DNA of 39,749 nucleotides, from positions 1 through 39,749 of the forward strand of contig JAAYIG010000211.1 of NCBI GenBank assembly GCA_012523595.1, read 5' to 3'. Source of the DNA: Fibrobacter sp. Lineage in GTDB: Bacteria > Fibrobacterota > Chitinivibrionia > Chitinivibrionales > Chitinispirillaceae. Position 1 is the stretch's first letter, and each line of letters starts with the position of its first letter. Position numbers and translations under genes: made by a program. Positions 14,930 through 22,737 of this stretch are shown piece after piece. The notes beneath the pieces are model-generated. The model worked only from the letters and a program-made list of their open reading frames with translations, was not told where the DNA came from and did not search any database.

Positions 14930-16459
14930 ATGGGAAATGTCCTCCGTGTATTGATAATTGAGGATTCCGACAATGATGCGGCTATTCTTGAAAGAGAATT
15001 ACGCAAAGGTGGGTTTGACCTTTATCCCAGACGTGTTTACTCTGCGGAACAGATGTGTCAGGCACTTCAGGAAGATATCTGGGATGTAGTGCTTTCAGAA
15101 TATATGATTTCCGGGTTTAGTGCTCTTGAAGCATTGAAAGTACTTAAAGAAAATGGAAAGGACCTGCCATTTATAATAGTTTCCGGAAAAGCCGAAGAAG
15201 AAACAGCAGTTTGTGCCATGAAAGCCGGAGCTCATGATTTTATCAACAAAGGTAAATTGGCAAAGCTTGTACCTGTTGTAAGTCGGGAACTAAATGACGC
15301 AGAAGTGCGCATCAAACATAGAGCCGCTGAACTGGACCGCATTCAAAGTGAGGAAAAATACCGTTATCTTGTTGAGAGCATAACCGATGTGTTTTTTGCG
15401 CTCGATATGGAACTTCGCTGTACTTTCTGGAACAAAGCAGCGGAAAAATTGACAGGTATACCTGTCAAATCAGCTCTGACCCGTAAATTCATGGAACTTT
15501 TTCCTGAGCATGAGTCGGTTTCAGATTTATTGCGTGCTGCCTTAAGAAGCAGAAAACCATTCTTTTCTAAACTTACTACAGAGAAAGAAGACTGTATCAG
15601 TTATTTCGAGATGAATGCCTTTCCCACAGAACATGGACTCTCTGTTCTTTTAAGAGATGTAACTGAAAGGAAAAGAGCTGAAATTTTAAATTATGAGCAG
15701 TTGGAAATGAAGAGGCAACTGTCTCAGACGCAGGAGATCCGTTTACTTGGGCTCCTCACTTCCGGTGTCGCTCATGAAGTGAGAAATCCTTTAAACGCCA
15801 TATCTGTGGTGCTGGAGGCTTTGTTTCAGGAAATTGGTGACAATCCCGAATATCTTCCATATAAAGAGCATGTCCTTGTTCATGTGGACAGACTGAAACG
15901 ATTGATGCAGGATCTTCTTGAACTGGGAAAACCTATAGAGAGATCAAAAATAGTCAGCCGCTCAATTACCGGGATTATAAAAGAATCAGTATCGCTGTGG
16001 AAAAGCACTGGTTTTCATGAAAAGGCAAAAGTTGTTCTGGAGCTTGATCCTGAAGAAAACCTGTTCGTGATGGGTGATCCGCTCGAGCTTCAGCAGGTAT
16101 TCATGAACCTTCTGGAGAACGCTTCTCAACACAGTCCCGAGGGTTCGGAGATAACAATAGTTCTGGGAAAGAAAGGTAAATTCATCTGTATCGAAATTAT
16201 TGACAGAGGAAGAGGAATAAATAGGGAGGTACTGGGACGGATCTTTGAACCCTTCTTCACAACCCGTAAAAAGGGAACAGGGTTGGGGTTATCTATTGTA
16301 AAACATATAATCGAGGTACACAAGGGTACAATAACACTGAGGAATAACGAACCTCCTCCTGGCTGTACAGTTGAGGTTCTGCTGCCATCATGCAGCGATC
16401 TGTCCTTAGAGGATCAAAATGAGCCGGAGAACAGCTCCACACTGCTTCCGGCCCTATAA
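14930..16459 (+). CDS. Receiver-PAS sensor histidine kinase with Glu at the phospho-acceptor site
   Basis: The 509-residue cytoplasmic protein starts with a receiver domain (about 4-120: VLRVLIIEDSDNDAAILERE, then WDVVLSEYMISGFSALEALK and FIIVSGKAEEETA). The usual Asp in DVVLSDY is Glu57 here, so normal phosphorylation is doubtful and a fixed phosphomimetic state is possible. A PAS domain follows (about 145-250). A HisKA domain has the H-box SGVAHEVRNPLNAI (His282), and an HATPase has the N-box LLENASQHS (Asn397), IIDRGRGI, and FFTTRKKGTGLGLSIVKH. The catalytic core is therefore intact. ATG at 14930 has GGAG five bases upstream. No membrane segment is seen, so it senses an internal or partner signal. 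No cognate regulator is adjacent; two orphan receivers lie at 19174-20165. Confidence 0.85.
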   Translation: MGNVLRVLIIEDSDNDAAILERELRKGGFDLYPRRVYSAEQMCQALQEDIWDVVLSEYMISGFSALEALKVLKENGKDLPFIIVSGKAEEETAVCAMKAGAHDFINKGKLAKLVPVVSRELNDAEVRIKHRAAELDRIQSEEKYRYLVESITDVFFALDMELRCTFWNKAAEKLTGIPVKSALTRKFMELFPEHESVSDLLRAALRSRKPFFSKLTTEKEDCISYFEMNAFPTEHGLSVLLRDVTERKRAEILNYEQLEMKRQLSQTQEIRLLGLLTSGVAHEVRNPLNAISVVLEALFQEIGDNPEYLPYKEHVLVHVDRLKRLMQDLLELGKPIERSKIVSRSITGIIKESVSLWKSTGFHEKAKVVLELDPEENLFVMGDPLELQQVFMNLLENASQHSPEGSEITIVLGKKGKFICIEIIDRGRGINREVLGRIFEPFFTTRKKGTGLGLSIVKHIIEVHKGTITLRNNEPPPGCTVEVLLPSCSDLSLEDQNEPENSSTLLPAL

Positions 16460-16468
16460 AATGTAAGC

Positions 16469-16717
16469 TTAGGTTCCGGTTACAGTGGGGCCCCCACGGG
16501 TTTTTGTGGTTGGTTTGGTTGCGCCGGGTTTTGATGCCCACCAAATCGCAAAAGCAACAATCACAAGTAAAAGAATTACCCAGAACCACCACCATCCCGA
16601 TGTTGCTCCTGCTCCATCAACATCCTGAACCGGTTCCTCCGGAGCAACCTGAGCCAGTAACTGAACAGGCAGTAGTACTAAAGACAGTAAGAAATACTTT
16701 ATCCATTCCAGATACAT
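16469..16717 (-). CDS. Small exported or membrane protein (82 aa)
   Basis: It starts with a hydrophobic signal or anchor segment (about 5-22, WIKYFLLSLVLLPVQLLA). A short acidic stretch follows (EEPVQDVDG), then a Trp-rich transmembrane helix (SGWWWFWVILLLVIVAFAIW, about 40-60) and a short Thr/Lys tail. AGAGGAGG five to six bases before the ATG is a strong ribosome binding site, which supports a real gene despite its size. It is convergent with the sensor kinase (stops 9 bases apart) and lies just downstream of the ACP-like gene. No family is recognised. Confidence 0.65.
   Translation of the reverse strand: MYLEWIKYFLLSLVLLPVQLLAQVAPEEPVQDVDGAGATSGWWWFWVILLLVIVAFAIWWASKPGATKPTTKTRGGPTVTGT
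16485..16505 (+). terminator. Candidate terminator of the sensor kinase gene
   Basis: GTGGGGCCCCCAC (16485-16497) can form a 5-bp GC-rich stem with a 3-base loop. It is followed by GGG and TTTTT (16501-16505), 25 bases after the kinase stop. It overlaps the 3' end of the convergent small-protein gene. The stem is short, so this is a modest call. Confidence 0.4.
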
Positions 16718-16779
16718 AAATTCCTCCTCTGAGATTTTAGAGTTCTCCTCCTATTGAAAAGAGCAAACAAAGAGCCATG

Positions 16780-17034
16780 TCAGGCTGCCTTGCTGTAATC
16801 TCCAGTGGTGTTCCGGACTTTCTTTTTGATAAGGGTTATAAAATCTCTTATCGAATGAACCTTATCCAGATCCTCCCCTTCAAATTCAATGCCGTATCTC
16901 TTCTCTACCTCAAAGCTGAAATTAATATGATCGTGAAAGTCCCTGCTAAGAGTCTCAAGCCTTGTCCTCAGGCTTATCCTGTCAGAGGATACCTGGAAAT
17001 ATTCAGCAGTAAAATCCAGAAAATCACTTTCCAT
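16780..17034 (-). CDS. Acyl carrier protein-like protein lacking the carrier serine
   Basis: This 84-residue protein has the helical layout of acyl carrier proteins, with the clear helix II-III segment FEVEKRYGIEFEGEDLDKVH and then SIRDFITLIKKK. Where ACPs carry the phosphopantetheine serine (D-S-L), this protein reads D-F-H (Phe33), so it cannot be modified in the usual way. It may be a structural or regulatory ACP homologue. I chose ATG at 17034, with GGAGG ten bases upstream. A TTG at 17058 is in frame but less likely. It lies downstream of the DUF502 gene and upstream of the 82-residue membrane protein, all on the minus strand. Confidence 0.6.
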   Translation of the reverse strand: MESDFLDFTAEYFQVSSDRISLRTRLETLSRDFHDHINFSFEVEKRYGIEFEGEDLDKVHSIRDFITLIKKKVRNTTGDYSKAA

Positions 17035-17148
17035 CAATACAAAACCTCCGATATCCAAAAAAAAATCTTCGATACCATTAAAGAATTCGCTTTATGGCTA
17101 GATTTATGAATGGAAAAAGTATGTGCCGGGTAAAGGGAAATGAGGAAC

Positions 17149-17829
17149 CTAAATGTTTTCTTCAGTTTTCATCAATACTTGCCGGATATTGGCTGTAGCT
17201 GCATCAGGATGCTTGACCATGCCTCCGGTAAGCACCATTTTCACGGCATCTTCTACACTTATATTAAGAGGAAAAATCTTCTCCGATGGGACTACCGCCA
17301 GAAAGCCGCTGGTAGGATTGGGGGTAGTGGGAATAAAGACGGTAAATAATTTCCTGCCGGAGTTGTCAGGAGAATCGGGCATCTCTCCGGTATTGAAGGC
17401 TACAGCCCAGATACCAGGAGAGGGGTATTCCACAAGAACGGGTTTGGTTAGAAAACTGTCCTTCTTTACCACAAACAAATCGATAACCTGACGCACTGCA
17501 TTATAGATTGTGTTTAAACCTGGAATTGCGATAAACAGGGAATCGAGACTTTGTATAAATGCCTTTCCAATGATGCTCTTCACGATAAAGCCCATCAGAA
17601 CCATCAGTGAAAAAAGTAGCAACCCTGCTATAACCTCTGAGGAAATGACCACAAAGGGGATGTCTCTGTAAACCCGGGGAAGAAATATCAGGACATTCTT
17701 CAGAAAATCCTCTACCATCTTGAAAAGGAAAACAAGCAGGTAACCAGATACAATCAGGGGGAGAAGGGCAAGCAGTCCCTGTATGAAATAAGCAAAGATC
17801 TTTTTATGCAGTTTTTTAATATAAGCCAT
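17149..17829 (-). CDS. DUF502 family inner-membrane protein
   Basis: This 226-residue protein has two N-terminal transmembrane segments (about 14-38 and 60-85) and the hallmarks of DUF502: GLLALLPLIVSGYLLVFLF, IPGLNTIYNAVRQVIDLF, then VEYPSPGIWAVAFNTGE and FIPTTPNPTSGFLAVVPSEK. The family is widespread in Gram-negative bacteria and of unresolved function. AGGAG lies upstream of the ATG, rather far at 11 bases. The Ca2+/Na+ antiporter gene lies 67 bases upstream on the same strand, so the two may be co-transcribed. Confidence 0.9.
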   Translation of the reverse strand: MAYIKKLHKKIFAYFIQGLLALLPLIVSGYLLVFLFKMVEDFLKNVLIFLPRVYRDIPFVVISSEVIAGLLLFSLMVLMGFIVKSIIGKAFIQSLDSLFIAIPGLNTIYNAVRQVIDLFVVKKDSFLTKPVLVEYPSPGIWAVAFNTGEMPDSPDNSGRKLFTVFIPTTPNPTSGFLAVVPSEKIFPLNISVEDAVKMVLTGGMVKHPDAATANIRQVLMKTEENI

Positions 17830-17896
17830 TTTTTCAAATTCTCCTCTGGATCAAGTGACATCCGGAAGCACTCTCTGCCATTAATCCAGGGTAATA

Positions 17897-18820
17897 CTAT
17901 TTGGGCCAGATAAGGAAAAGATAGCTGCCGTATAACAATACTAAAAGCATACCTCCCGCGCGTCCGATCCTGAGTTTTGGCCACATCAGAGGCAAAAGAA
18001 GTGCCGAAGTGCCAAGCATAAATGCAAGATCCAGAACCTGGATTCCTCCAGTCTTAACCTGACCAAAAAACGGGGCCACTCCCAGAATACAGAGTATGTT
18101 AAAAATATTGGACCCGATTATGTTTCCTATCGCAATGTCATCTTCCCCCCGTATCCCGGCAACCACCGATGTGGCCAGTTCAGGAAAGCTGGTTCCTGCC
18201 GCGACAATGGTCAAACCGATTACAGCCTGACTTACCCCCAGGTATGTGGCCAGCTTGACAGTTCCATTCACCAGTAAATTTGAACCGGCAATAAGCATAC
18301 CCAATCCGGCAACCACAAACAGGAGATCAAGAAGAGGGGATTTACCGGTACTGACGGGGATGTCCGCAGAAGCATTTTCTTTTCTGGAAAGATGAACCGA
18401 AAGAATTATATAAGCGATAATACCAGTGGCTAATATCGCCGCTTCAGGTCTGGAGATCACCCTGTCCCTTAAAAACAGGACCAGCACTAAAGACACTGCT
18501 ATCATTATCGGGGCATCGGTTCTTAAAATCTGATTCTTGACTTTCAGTGGTCTCACCAAAGCGGCAAAACCCAGAATAACCGCTACATTGAATATGTTGG
18601 AGCCGACTACATTTCCCACTACTATATCTCCGAGACCGTTGTAGGCTGCCTTGGCACTGACAACAAGCTCCGGGGAACTTGTTCCGAATGCTGCAACCGT
18701 CAACCCAACCATCAGTGGAGTCATCCCGAATTTCAGAGCCAGCGAAGCACTGCCCCTGACAAGACCCTCTGCACCAAAATAAAGTAACACCAGACCCGCT
18801 AAAATCATGGCTGCAATCAT
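17897..18820 (-). CDS. Calcium/sodium antiporter (CaCA family, YrbG-like)
   Basis: This 307-residue, roughly ten-helix membrane protein is built from two inverted halves. Each carries the alpha-repeat ion-binding motif: VGLTVAAFGTSSPELVVSAK followed by GNVVGSNIFNVAVILG, and IGLTIVAAGTSFPELATSVV followed by GNIIGSNIFNILCILG. The two acidic residues in the SPEL and FPEL motifs coordinate the cation. It exchanges Ca2+ for Na+ or H+ across the inner membrane. Length and layout are normal for the YrbG group. GGAGA precedes the ATG by about eight bases. It is upstream of the DUF502 gene on the same strand. Confidence 0.95.
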   Translation of the reverse strand: MIAAMILAGLVLLYFGAEGLVRGSASLALKFGMTPLMVGLTVAAFGTSSPELVVSAKAAYNGLGDIVVGNVVGSNIFNVAVILGFAALVRPLKVKNQILRTDAPIMIAVSLVLVLFLRDRVISRPEAAILATGIIAYIILSVHLSRKENASADIPVSTGKSPLLDLLFVVAGLGMLIAGSNLLVNGTVKLATYLGVSQAVIGLTIVAAGTSFPELATSVVAGIRGEDDIAIGNIIGSNIFNILCILGVAPFFGQVKTGGIQVLDLAFMLGTSALLLPLMWPKLRIGRAGGMLLVLLYGSYLFLIWPK

Positions 18821-19173
18821 ATATTCTTCTCCTGCCCGGCGTACTTATTCTGGTAAGGCGAATTCTGTGATATCAGAAACGGAGAGAATTCGGGAGTAAA
18901 ATGCCGGAATGTCTGAATTAAGAATATTGAAGATACTACGAAATCAATCCAGGTTTATTTTTAACATATTCTCCACAGTACTTAAACCGCGGAGAACTCA
19001 TTTTAACTCTGTATCCGGTTTTGTGTGTTTTTTGCACATACAATTCTGGATACAGATATTAAAATAAATCTTTTTCCCACATTCATTATCATTTTAAATC
19101 GGGTTAATCAATAGTAACCGTTTCAAACCAATATCATTCTTTTTCCAGACTTGAAATCGAGGTAATCCTTTAA
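18821..19173. other. Intergenic region with an imperfect hairpin
   Basis: This 353-base AT-rich stretch lies between the antiporter start and the response regulator end. It contains TCTGTATCC (19008-19016) and its exact reverse complement GGATACAGA (19048-19056), with further partial pairing inside (TTGTGTG/CACATACAA). The hairpin could end the response-regulator transcript or act as an operator. No gene is seen. Confidence 0.45.
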
Positions 19174-19548
19174 TCAATCAAGGTTATATACACCAATTTC
19201 TTTGAGCAGATCTCTTATCAGAAAAGCAGAGACGGGTTTTTCAAGAAAGCAATATGCTCCGGCAAATATCACCTTTTCACGGATCCTGTTGTCGTCAAAA
19301 GCTGTAAGTACTATTACTTTGCTTTGTGGAGAAAGGTTTTTGACAAATTCCACAATCTTCAACCCATCCATCTCTGCGGTCCCGGACAAACACAAATCCA
19401 CTATCACAGCTTCATAATGTTGCTCTTTAAGGCGATATAGTGCTTCTGAGACAGTCTGGCTCGTGTCTACAGCAACATCATTACTGCTTAAAAGTTTCTT
19501 ATAGGCAAGAAGGATACTCTCTTCATCATCAGCCAGAAGAATTCTTTT
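19174..19548 (-). CDS. Single-domain response regulator
   Basis: This 124-residue protein consists only of a receiver domain. It has the acid pocket LLADDEES, a phospho-acceptor Asp in VIVDLCLSG, the conserved Thr in VLTAF and the Lys in FLEKPVS. There is no output domain, so it must signal by protein contact or phosphotransfer. I chose the ATG at 19548, which starts MKRILLADDE as its paralogue does; the 11-residue extension from 19581 has no support. It is a clear paralogue of the divergent gene at 19785, sharing the LLAxxKLLS, VDLxLSGT and FxEKPVS segments. Confidence 0.9.
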   Translation of the reverse strand, partial: KRILLADDEESILLAYKKLLSSNDVAVDTSQTVSEALYRLKEQHYEAVIVDLCLSGTAEMDGLKIVEFVKNLSPQSKVIVLTAFDDNRIREKVIFAGAYCFLEKPVSAFLIRDLLKEIGVYNLD

Positions 19549-19784
19549 CATGATCTGAGCAATGCGCAAAAGAAATGCCATCTCATATGATATTGAAATA
19601 AGTGCTTACATCCGGTGATCACATGAATTATTTTTATTTACCCCTCACGTCATTCCTCACCTGATAGGTATTCCACCAGGACTACTTGGAAGATTTAATT
19701 TGCCCAGAGATATTTTTCCACTGCAGGGGTTCACACAGGCTATGAGAAATGATATACTGAAAGAAGCTTCACGTGAGGATCTTA

Positions 19785-20165
19785 ATGGATAAAAAACGCA
19801 TTTTAGTGGTAGATGACGAGGAGGCAATTCTCCTTGCGTTCCGGAAACTCCTCAGCCGCCCCAATGTGGAAGTGGACACATGTGAATGCATTGAGGACGC
19901 AAAGAGAAACCTGGATTCAATCTACTATGATGCGGTTATAGCTGACCTCAGGCTCTCAGGTACTCTTGGACAAGAGGGATTTGAAATTATCTCTCATATC
20001 AGAAGTAAATCAAAGGAAACCAGAATTGCTCTTATAACAGCCTATGGCAGCAGCGGGACGCTTGAGAAAGCCATGAGCCTCGGTGCAGATTTCTATTTTG
20101 AAAAGCCGGTTTCGATGCAGAACCTTAATGAAGTGCTTAAAAGCATTGGAATCAGAGAATCATGA
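19785..20165 (+). CDS. Single-domain response regulator, paralogue of the divergent one
   Basis: This 126-residue receiver domain starts MDKKRILVVDDEEAILLAFR. The phospho-acceptor is Asp in VIADLRLSGT, with Thr in LITAYG and Lys in FYFEKPVS. There is no output domain. ATG at 19785 follows GAGG by six bases; the in-frame GTG at 19773 overlaps that site and is unlikely. It shares a divergent promoter region of about 235 bases with its paralogue. Its stop overlaps that of the convergent threonine aldolase gene by 6 bases. Confidence 0.9.
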   Translation: MDKKRILVVDDEEAILLAFRKLLSRPNVEVDTCECIEDAKRNLDSIYYDAVIADLRLSGTLGQEGFEIISHIRSKSKETRIALITAYGSSGTLEKAMSLGADFYFEKPVSMQNLNEVLKSIGIRES

Positions 20166-21203
20166 TCTGGTGATCTGGCGGATATCTTCACAAAGCATCT
20201 CTATATCTTCTTCTCTTGTATTCCAGGAACACATGAAGCGACTGCAGCCCGTTGCAAAAAAGTTGTGAAAAATCCAACCCCGGTCTCTAAGCTCTTTTTC
20301 CAAATTACTCTCCATGCTTACAAACACAGCATTTGCTTCAGGCGGATACATCACCCTGATCTCTTTAAAGCCGCTGAGACGTTCAGAAAGTAATCTTGCA
20401 TAATGATTGGCATTTTCAGCATTCTTAAGCCAGGTCCTACTCTCTATAAGATCTACCCAGGGGGCAGTCATGAAACGCATTTTTGATGCCAGTTGTCCAG
20501 CCTGCTTGCAATGATATTCGAAGTCTGTGGCAAGACTGCGGTTGAAAAACACCACAGCCTCACTGTATGCAAGACCGTTTTTGGTGCCCCCCAGGCAGAG
20601 AACATCCACACCTGATTTCCAGGAGATCTCCGAGGGGTGTACTTTCAGAGAAGCTACGGCATTTGCAAACCGTGCTCCATCCATGTGAATAAAAAGCCCG
20701 TATTTCCGTGCCAGCTTGTTAATCGACTGGAGCTCTTCCGGAGAATATACAGTTCCGGCTTCTGTAGATTGTGTGATACTTAGCACATGAGGTCTCGGGT
20801 AGTGAATATCTTTCCTTTTGACAATTCTTGCCTCAACCGCGCTGAGATCGATTTTCCCATTTGCACCAGGAACAGTAAGGAGCTTGGCTCCATTGGAGAA
20901 AAATTCGGGGCTTCCACACTCATCTGTTTCTATGTGTGCCATCTCATGGCAGATTATGCTATGGTATGGACGGCAGATAGAGGAGAGAGCAAGGGAGTTT
21001 GCCGCTGTGCCATTAAACACAAAGAAGACATCACAATCGCACTGAAAAAACTCCCTGATGGCATCTGAGGCCTTCCTGGTCCAGATATCTTCTCCATAGG
21101 ACTCGCTGTAACCATGATTGGCTCTGATCATGGAATCGAGCGCTTCAGGGCAGATTCCGGAACAGTTATCACTTGCAAATTGAGGTCTGGCCTCGGGAGG
21201 CAT
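20160..21203 (-). CDS. ltaE: Low-specificity L-threonine aldolase
   Basis: This 347-residue PLP enzyme of fold type I cleaves L-threonine or allo-threonine to glycine and acetaldehyde. Visible family features are FASDNCSGICPEALDSM at the N-terminus, GTAANSLALSSI in the cofactor-phosphate loop, HIETDECGSPE, the HMDGARFANA segment with the cofactor-binding Asp, and the Schiff-base Lys in LGGTKNGL. The form is the smaller LtaE type seen in proteobacteria and Bacteroidetes. I chose ATG at 21203 (GGAG eight bases upstream) over a GTG at 21212 inside the PAP2 stop. It is the last gene of the gmd-DUF3108-PAP2 group. Confidence 0.85.
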   Translation of the reverse strand: MPPEARPQFASDNCSGICPEALDSMIRANHGYSESYGEDIWTRKASDAIREFFQCDCDVFFVFNGTAANSLALSSICRPYHSIICHEMAHIETDECGSPEFFSNGAKLLTVPGANGKIDLSAVEARIVKRKDIHYPRPHVLSITQSTEAGTVYSPEELQSINKLARKYGLFIHMDGARFANAVASLKVHPSEISWKSGVDVLCLGGTKNGLAYSEAVVFFNRSLATDFEYHCKQAGQLASKMRFMTAPWVDLIESRTWLKNAENANHYARLLSERLSGFKEIRVMYPPEANAVFVSMESNLEKELRDRGWIFHNFFATGCSRFMCSWNTREEDIEMLCEDIRQITRS

Positions 21204-21208
21204 GATTT

Positions 21209-21805
21209 TCACTCCGCTGTTACGCCGCTTTCCTCAGGCAGAGGGGACTTTTTTTGATTGTAAAGCCTGATTACGAAGAGATAACCCCTGTAGACTCCAA
21301 ATGCAATTATGATTCCGAAAACCGCTCCACCGAGAACATCGAAGGGATAATGTACACCAATGTAAATCCGGGATAAACCGATAAGAGATGCAAAGAGGAA
21401 AAACCAGATGTATTTCCCCGGGTAAAAGAAGGAAAAAAGTGCAGCTTGTGCAAAGATATTCGTAGCGTGAGATGAAGGGAATGAAAATGTTCTCCTCAAA
21501 CCCTGGAGGAATATTCCCCCTTCAAGCATTACATCCGGGTGGCAGGGCCTAAGCCTGCCCACAAGAGGCTTAATTACTTTGGAAGAAATCGGGTCTGTAA
21601 GTGCTACTGTGACTATTGCCAGAAATAGCACGATCAGGGCTTTTTTCTTCTGGGATCTGATAAAAAGTACTGCTCCCAGGATTGCAGGAATGATCCAGTA
21701 TTTTGGCTCTGTAATAGTGACAAAGAAAAAATCCAGAAATAGGCAGGACAACTGCGAGTTGAAGAACAGAAACAGCGCCCTGTCAATTGAGAGGAGAAAT
21801 TCCAT
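21209..21805 (-). CDS. PAP2-family membrane phosphatase
   Basis: This 198-residue protein has about five or six transmembrane helices and the complete three-part PAP2 signature: KPLVGRLRPC (K-x6-RP), FPSSHATN (PSxH) and SRIYIGVHYPFDVLGG (SR-x5-H-x3-D). Such enzymes remove phosphate from lipid phosphates or diphosphates in the envelope, for example undecaprenyl diphosphate or lipid A. The substrate cannot be told from sequence. The gene starts 11 bases after the DUF3108 stop, with no clear ribosome binding site. With gmd upstream, a role in lipid-linked sugar or envelope recycling is reasonable but inferred. Confidence 0.9.
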   Translation of the reverse strand: MEFLLSIDRALFLFFNSQLSCLFLDFFFVTITEPKYWIIPAILGAVLFIRSQKKKALIVLFLAIVTVALTDPISSKVIKPLVGRLRPCHPDVMLEGGIFLQGLRRTFSFPSSHATNIFAQAALFSFFYPGKYIWFFLFASLIGLSRIYIGVHYPFDVLGGAVFGIIIAFGVYRGYLFVIRLYNQKKSPLPEESGVTAE

Positions 21806-21816
21806 GGTTCTAAATA

Positions 21817-22737
21817 TTATCCGGAGGTTTGGGTTCGGGAACGATTTTTCCAGATCAGTTTGGCATTGATTGTACCGAATTTGATTTTGGACTTGATCAG
21901 CACCGGCGTTTTATATTGGTCATCGGTAACCCATACTTCAAGTTTGTCTCTCTTGTTGAAAGCTCTTCCCTCACCTGCCAGCTTTGGTTCAAGCCGTATG
22001 CAATTAAACACTCCTGCATCCACTTCGATTGTTTTTTTCTCTCTGACATTGAAAAAAATGGGATGGACCTTGGAGTGGATAAAGAGATTGAGGGTAAAAG
22101 TATCTCCGGGCGAAAAATCCATGGCACGGATATAATGAAGAATCGATATGTAGTCATGGATAAACTGCGGGGTTTCAAGACTTCTGAAATTCCTCTCCTG
22201 AACATAGGTTTTGCCCCCGGCCTGGTCGTAAAGAATGTATCCGTCAGCTTTATACCTTTTCCCTTCCCGAAGATGCTGCTCAAAGAAGACCGGATAGAGC
22301 CCGTCAGCATCAACAACAGACATCACATAGTCCCGCATGCGGTAGAAAGCACTTATAAAGTTGTTGGAGAGTGCTTTTCCACCCAGACGAATTGTACGAT
22401 TCCGGGGATCGGGCTCAGTAGTGAGCACTACGAAACCAGCTTTGAAAGGCCCCCAGGCAACATCATAAACCAGTGTTTCCGGTTCGCAGGGTCTCTTTTT
22501 TTCGATAAATCTTAAAGAGGACTGCGGACCGGTGACGTTGTTTACGTTTTTTACAGAGTCGATGTACTGCTGCTTGAAGAGAAAAACGTCGACCTCTTTT
22601 GCGGCATCCTGCCATTTTATCTCCACTTTATCGACTTTAGCAATAGTAAATGAATGGCAGGCGAGCAGGAAAAAAAACGCAGCACTGGCAGCAGGTATCC
22701 GCATTGGTATCTTATGCCTGAAAAAGCGCATTCTCAT
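21817..22737 (-). CDS. DUF3108 domain lipoprotein
   Basis: This 306-residue protein has a hydrophobic N-terminus ending FFFLLAC, a plausible lipobox with Cys27. Residues about 85-300 match DUF3108: ETLVYDVAWGPFKAGFVVLT, then YRMRDYVMSVVDADGLYPVF, FNCIRLEPKLAGEG and LEVWVTDDQYKTPVLIKSKI. These form an extended beta structure, usually in the periplasm. The family's role is unclear and is thought to concern the outer membrane or envelope. The ATG overlaps the gmd stop by one base (TAATG), so it is co-translated with gmd. Confidence 0.85.
   Translation of the reverse strand: MRMRFFRHKIPMRIPAASAAFFFLLACHSFTIAKVDKVEIKWQDAAKEVDVFLFKQQYIDSVKNVNNVTGPQSSLRFIEKKRPCEPETLVYDVAWGPFKAGFVVLTTEPDPRNRTIRLGGKALSNNFISAFYRMRDYVMSVVDADGLYPVFFEQHLREGKRYKADGYILYDQAGGKTYVQERNFRSLETPQFIHDYISILHYIRAMDFSPGDTFTLNLFIHSKVHPIFFNVREKKTIEVDAGVFNCIRLEPKLAGEGRAFNKRDKLEVWVTDDQYKTPVLIKSKIKFGTINAKLIWKNRSRTQTSG

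Noticed and set aside
21829-22515. 228-residue plus-strand ORF
   Set aside because: It lies wholly antisense to the DUF3108 gene, which has a clear family match and a signal sequence.
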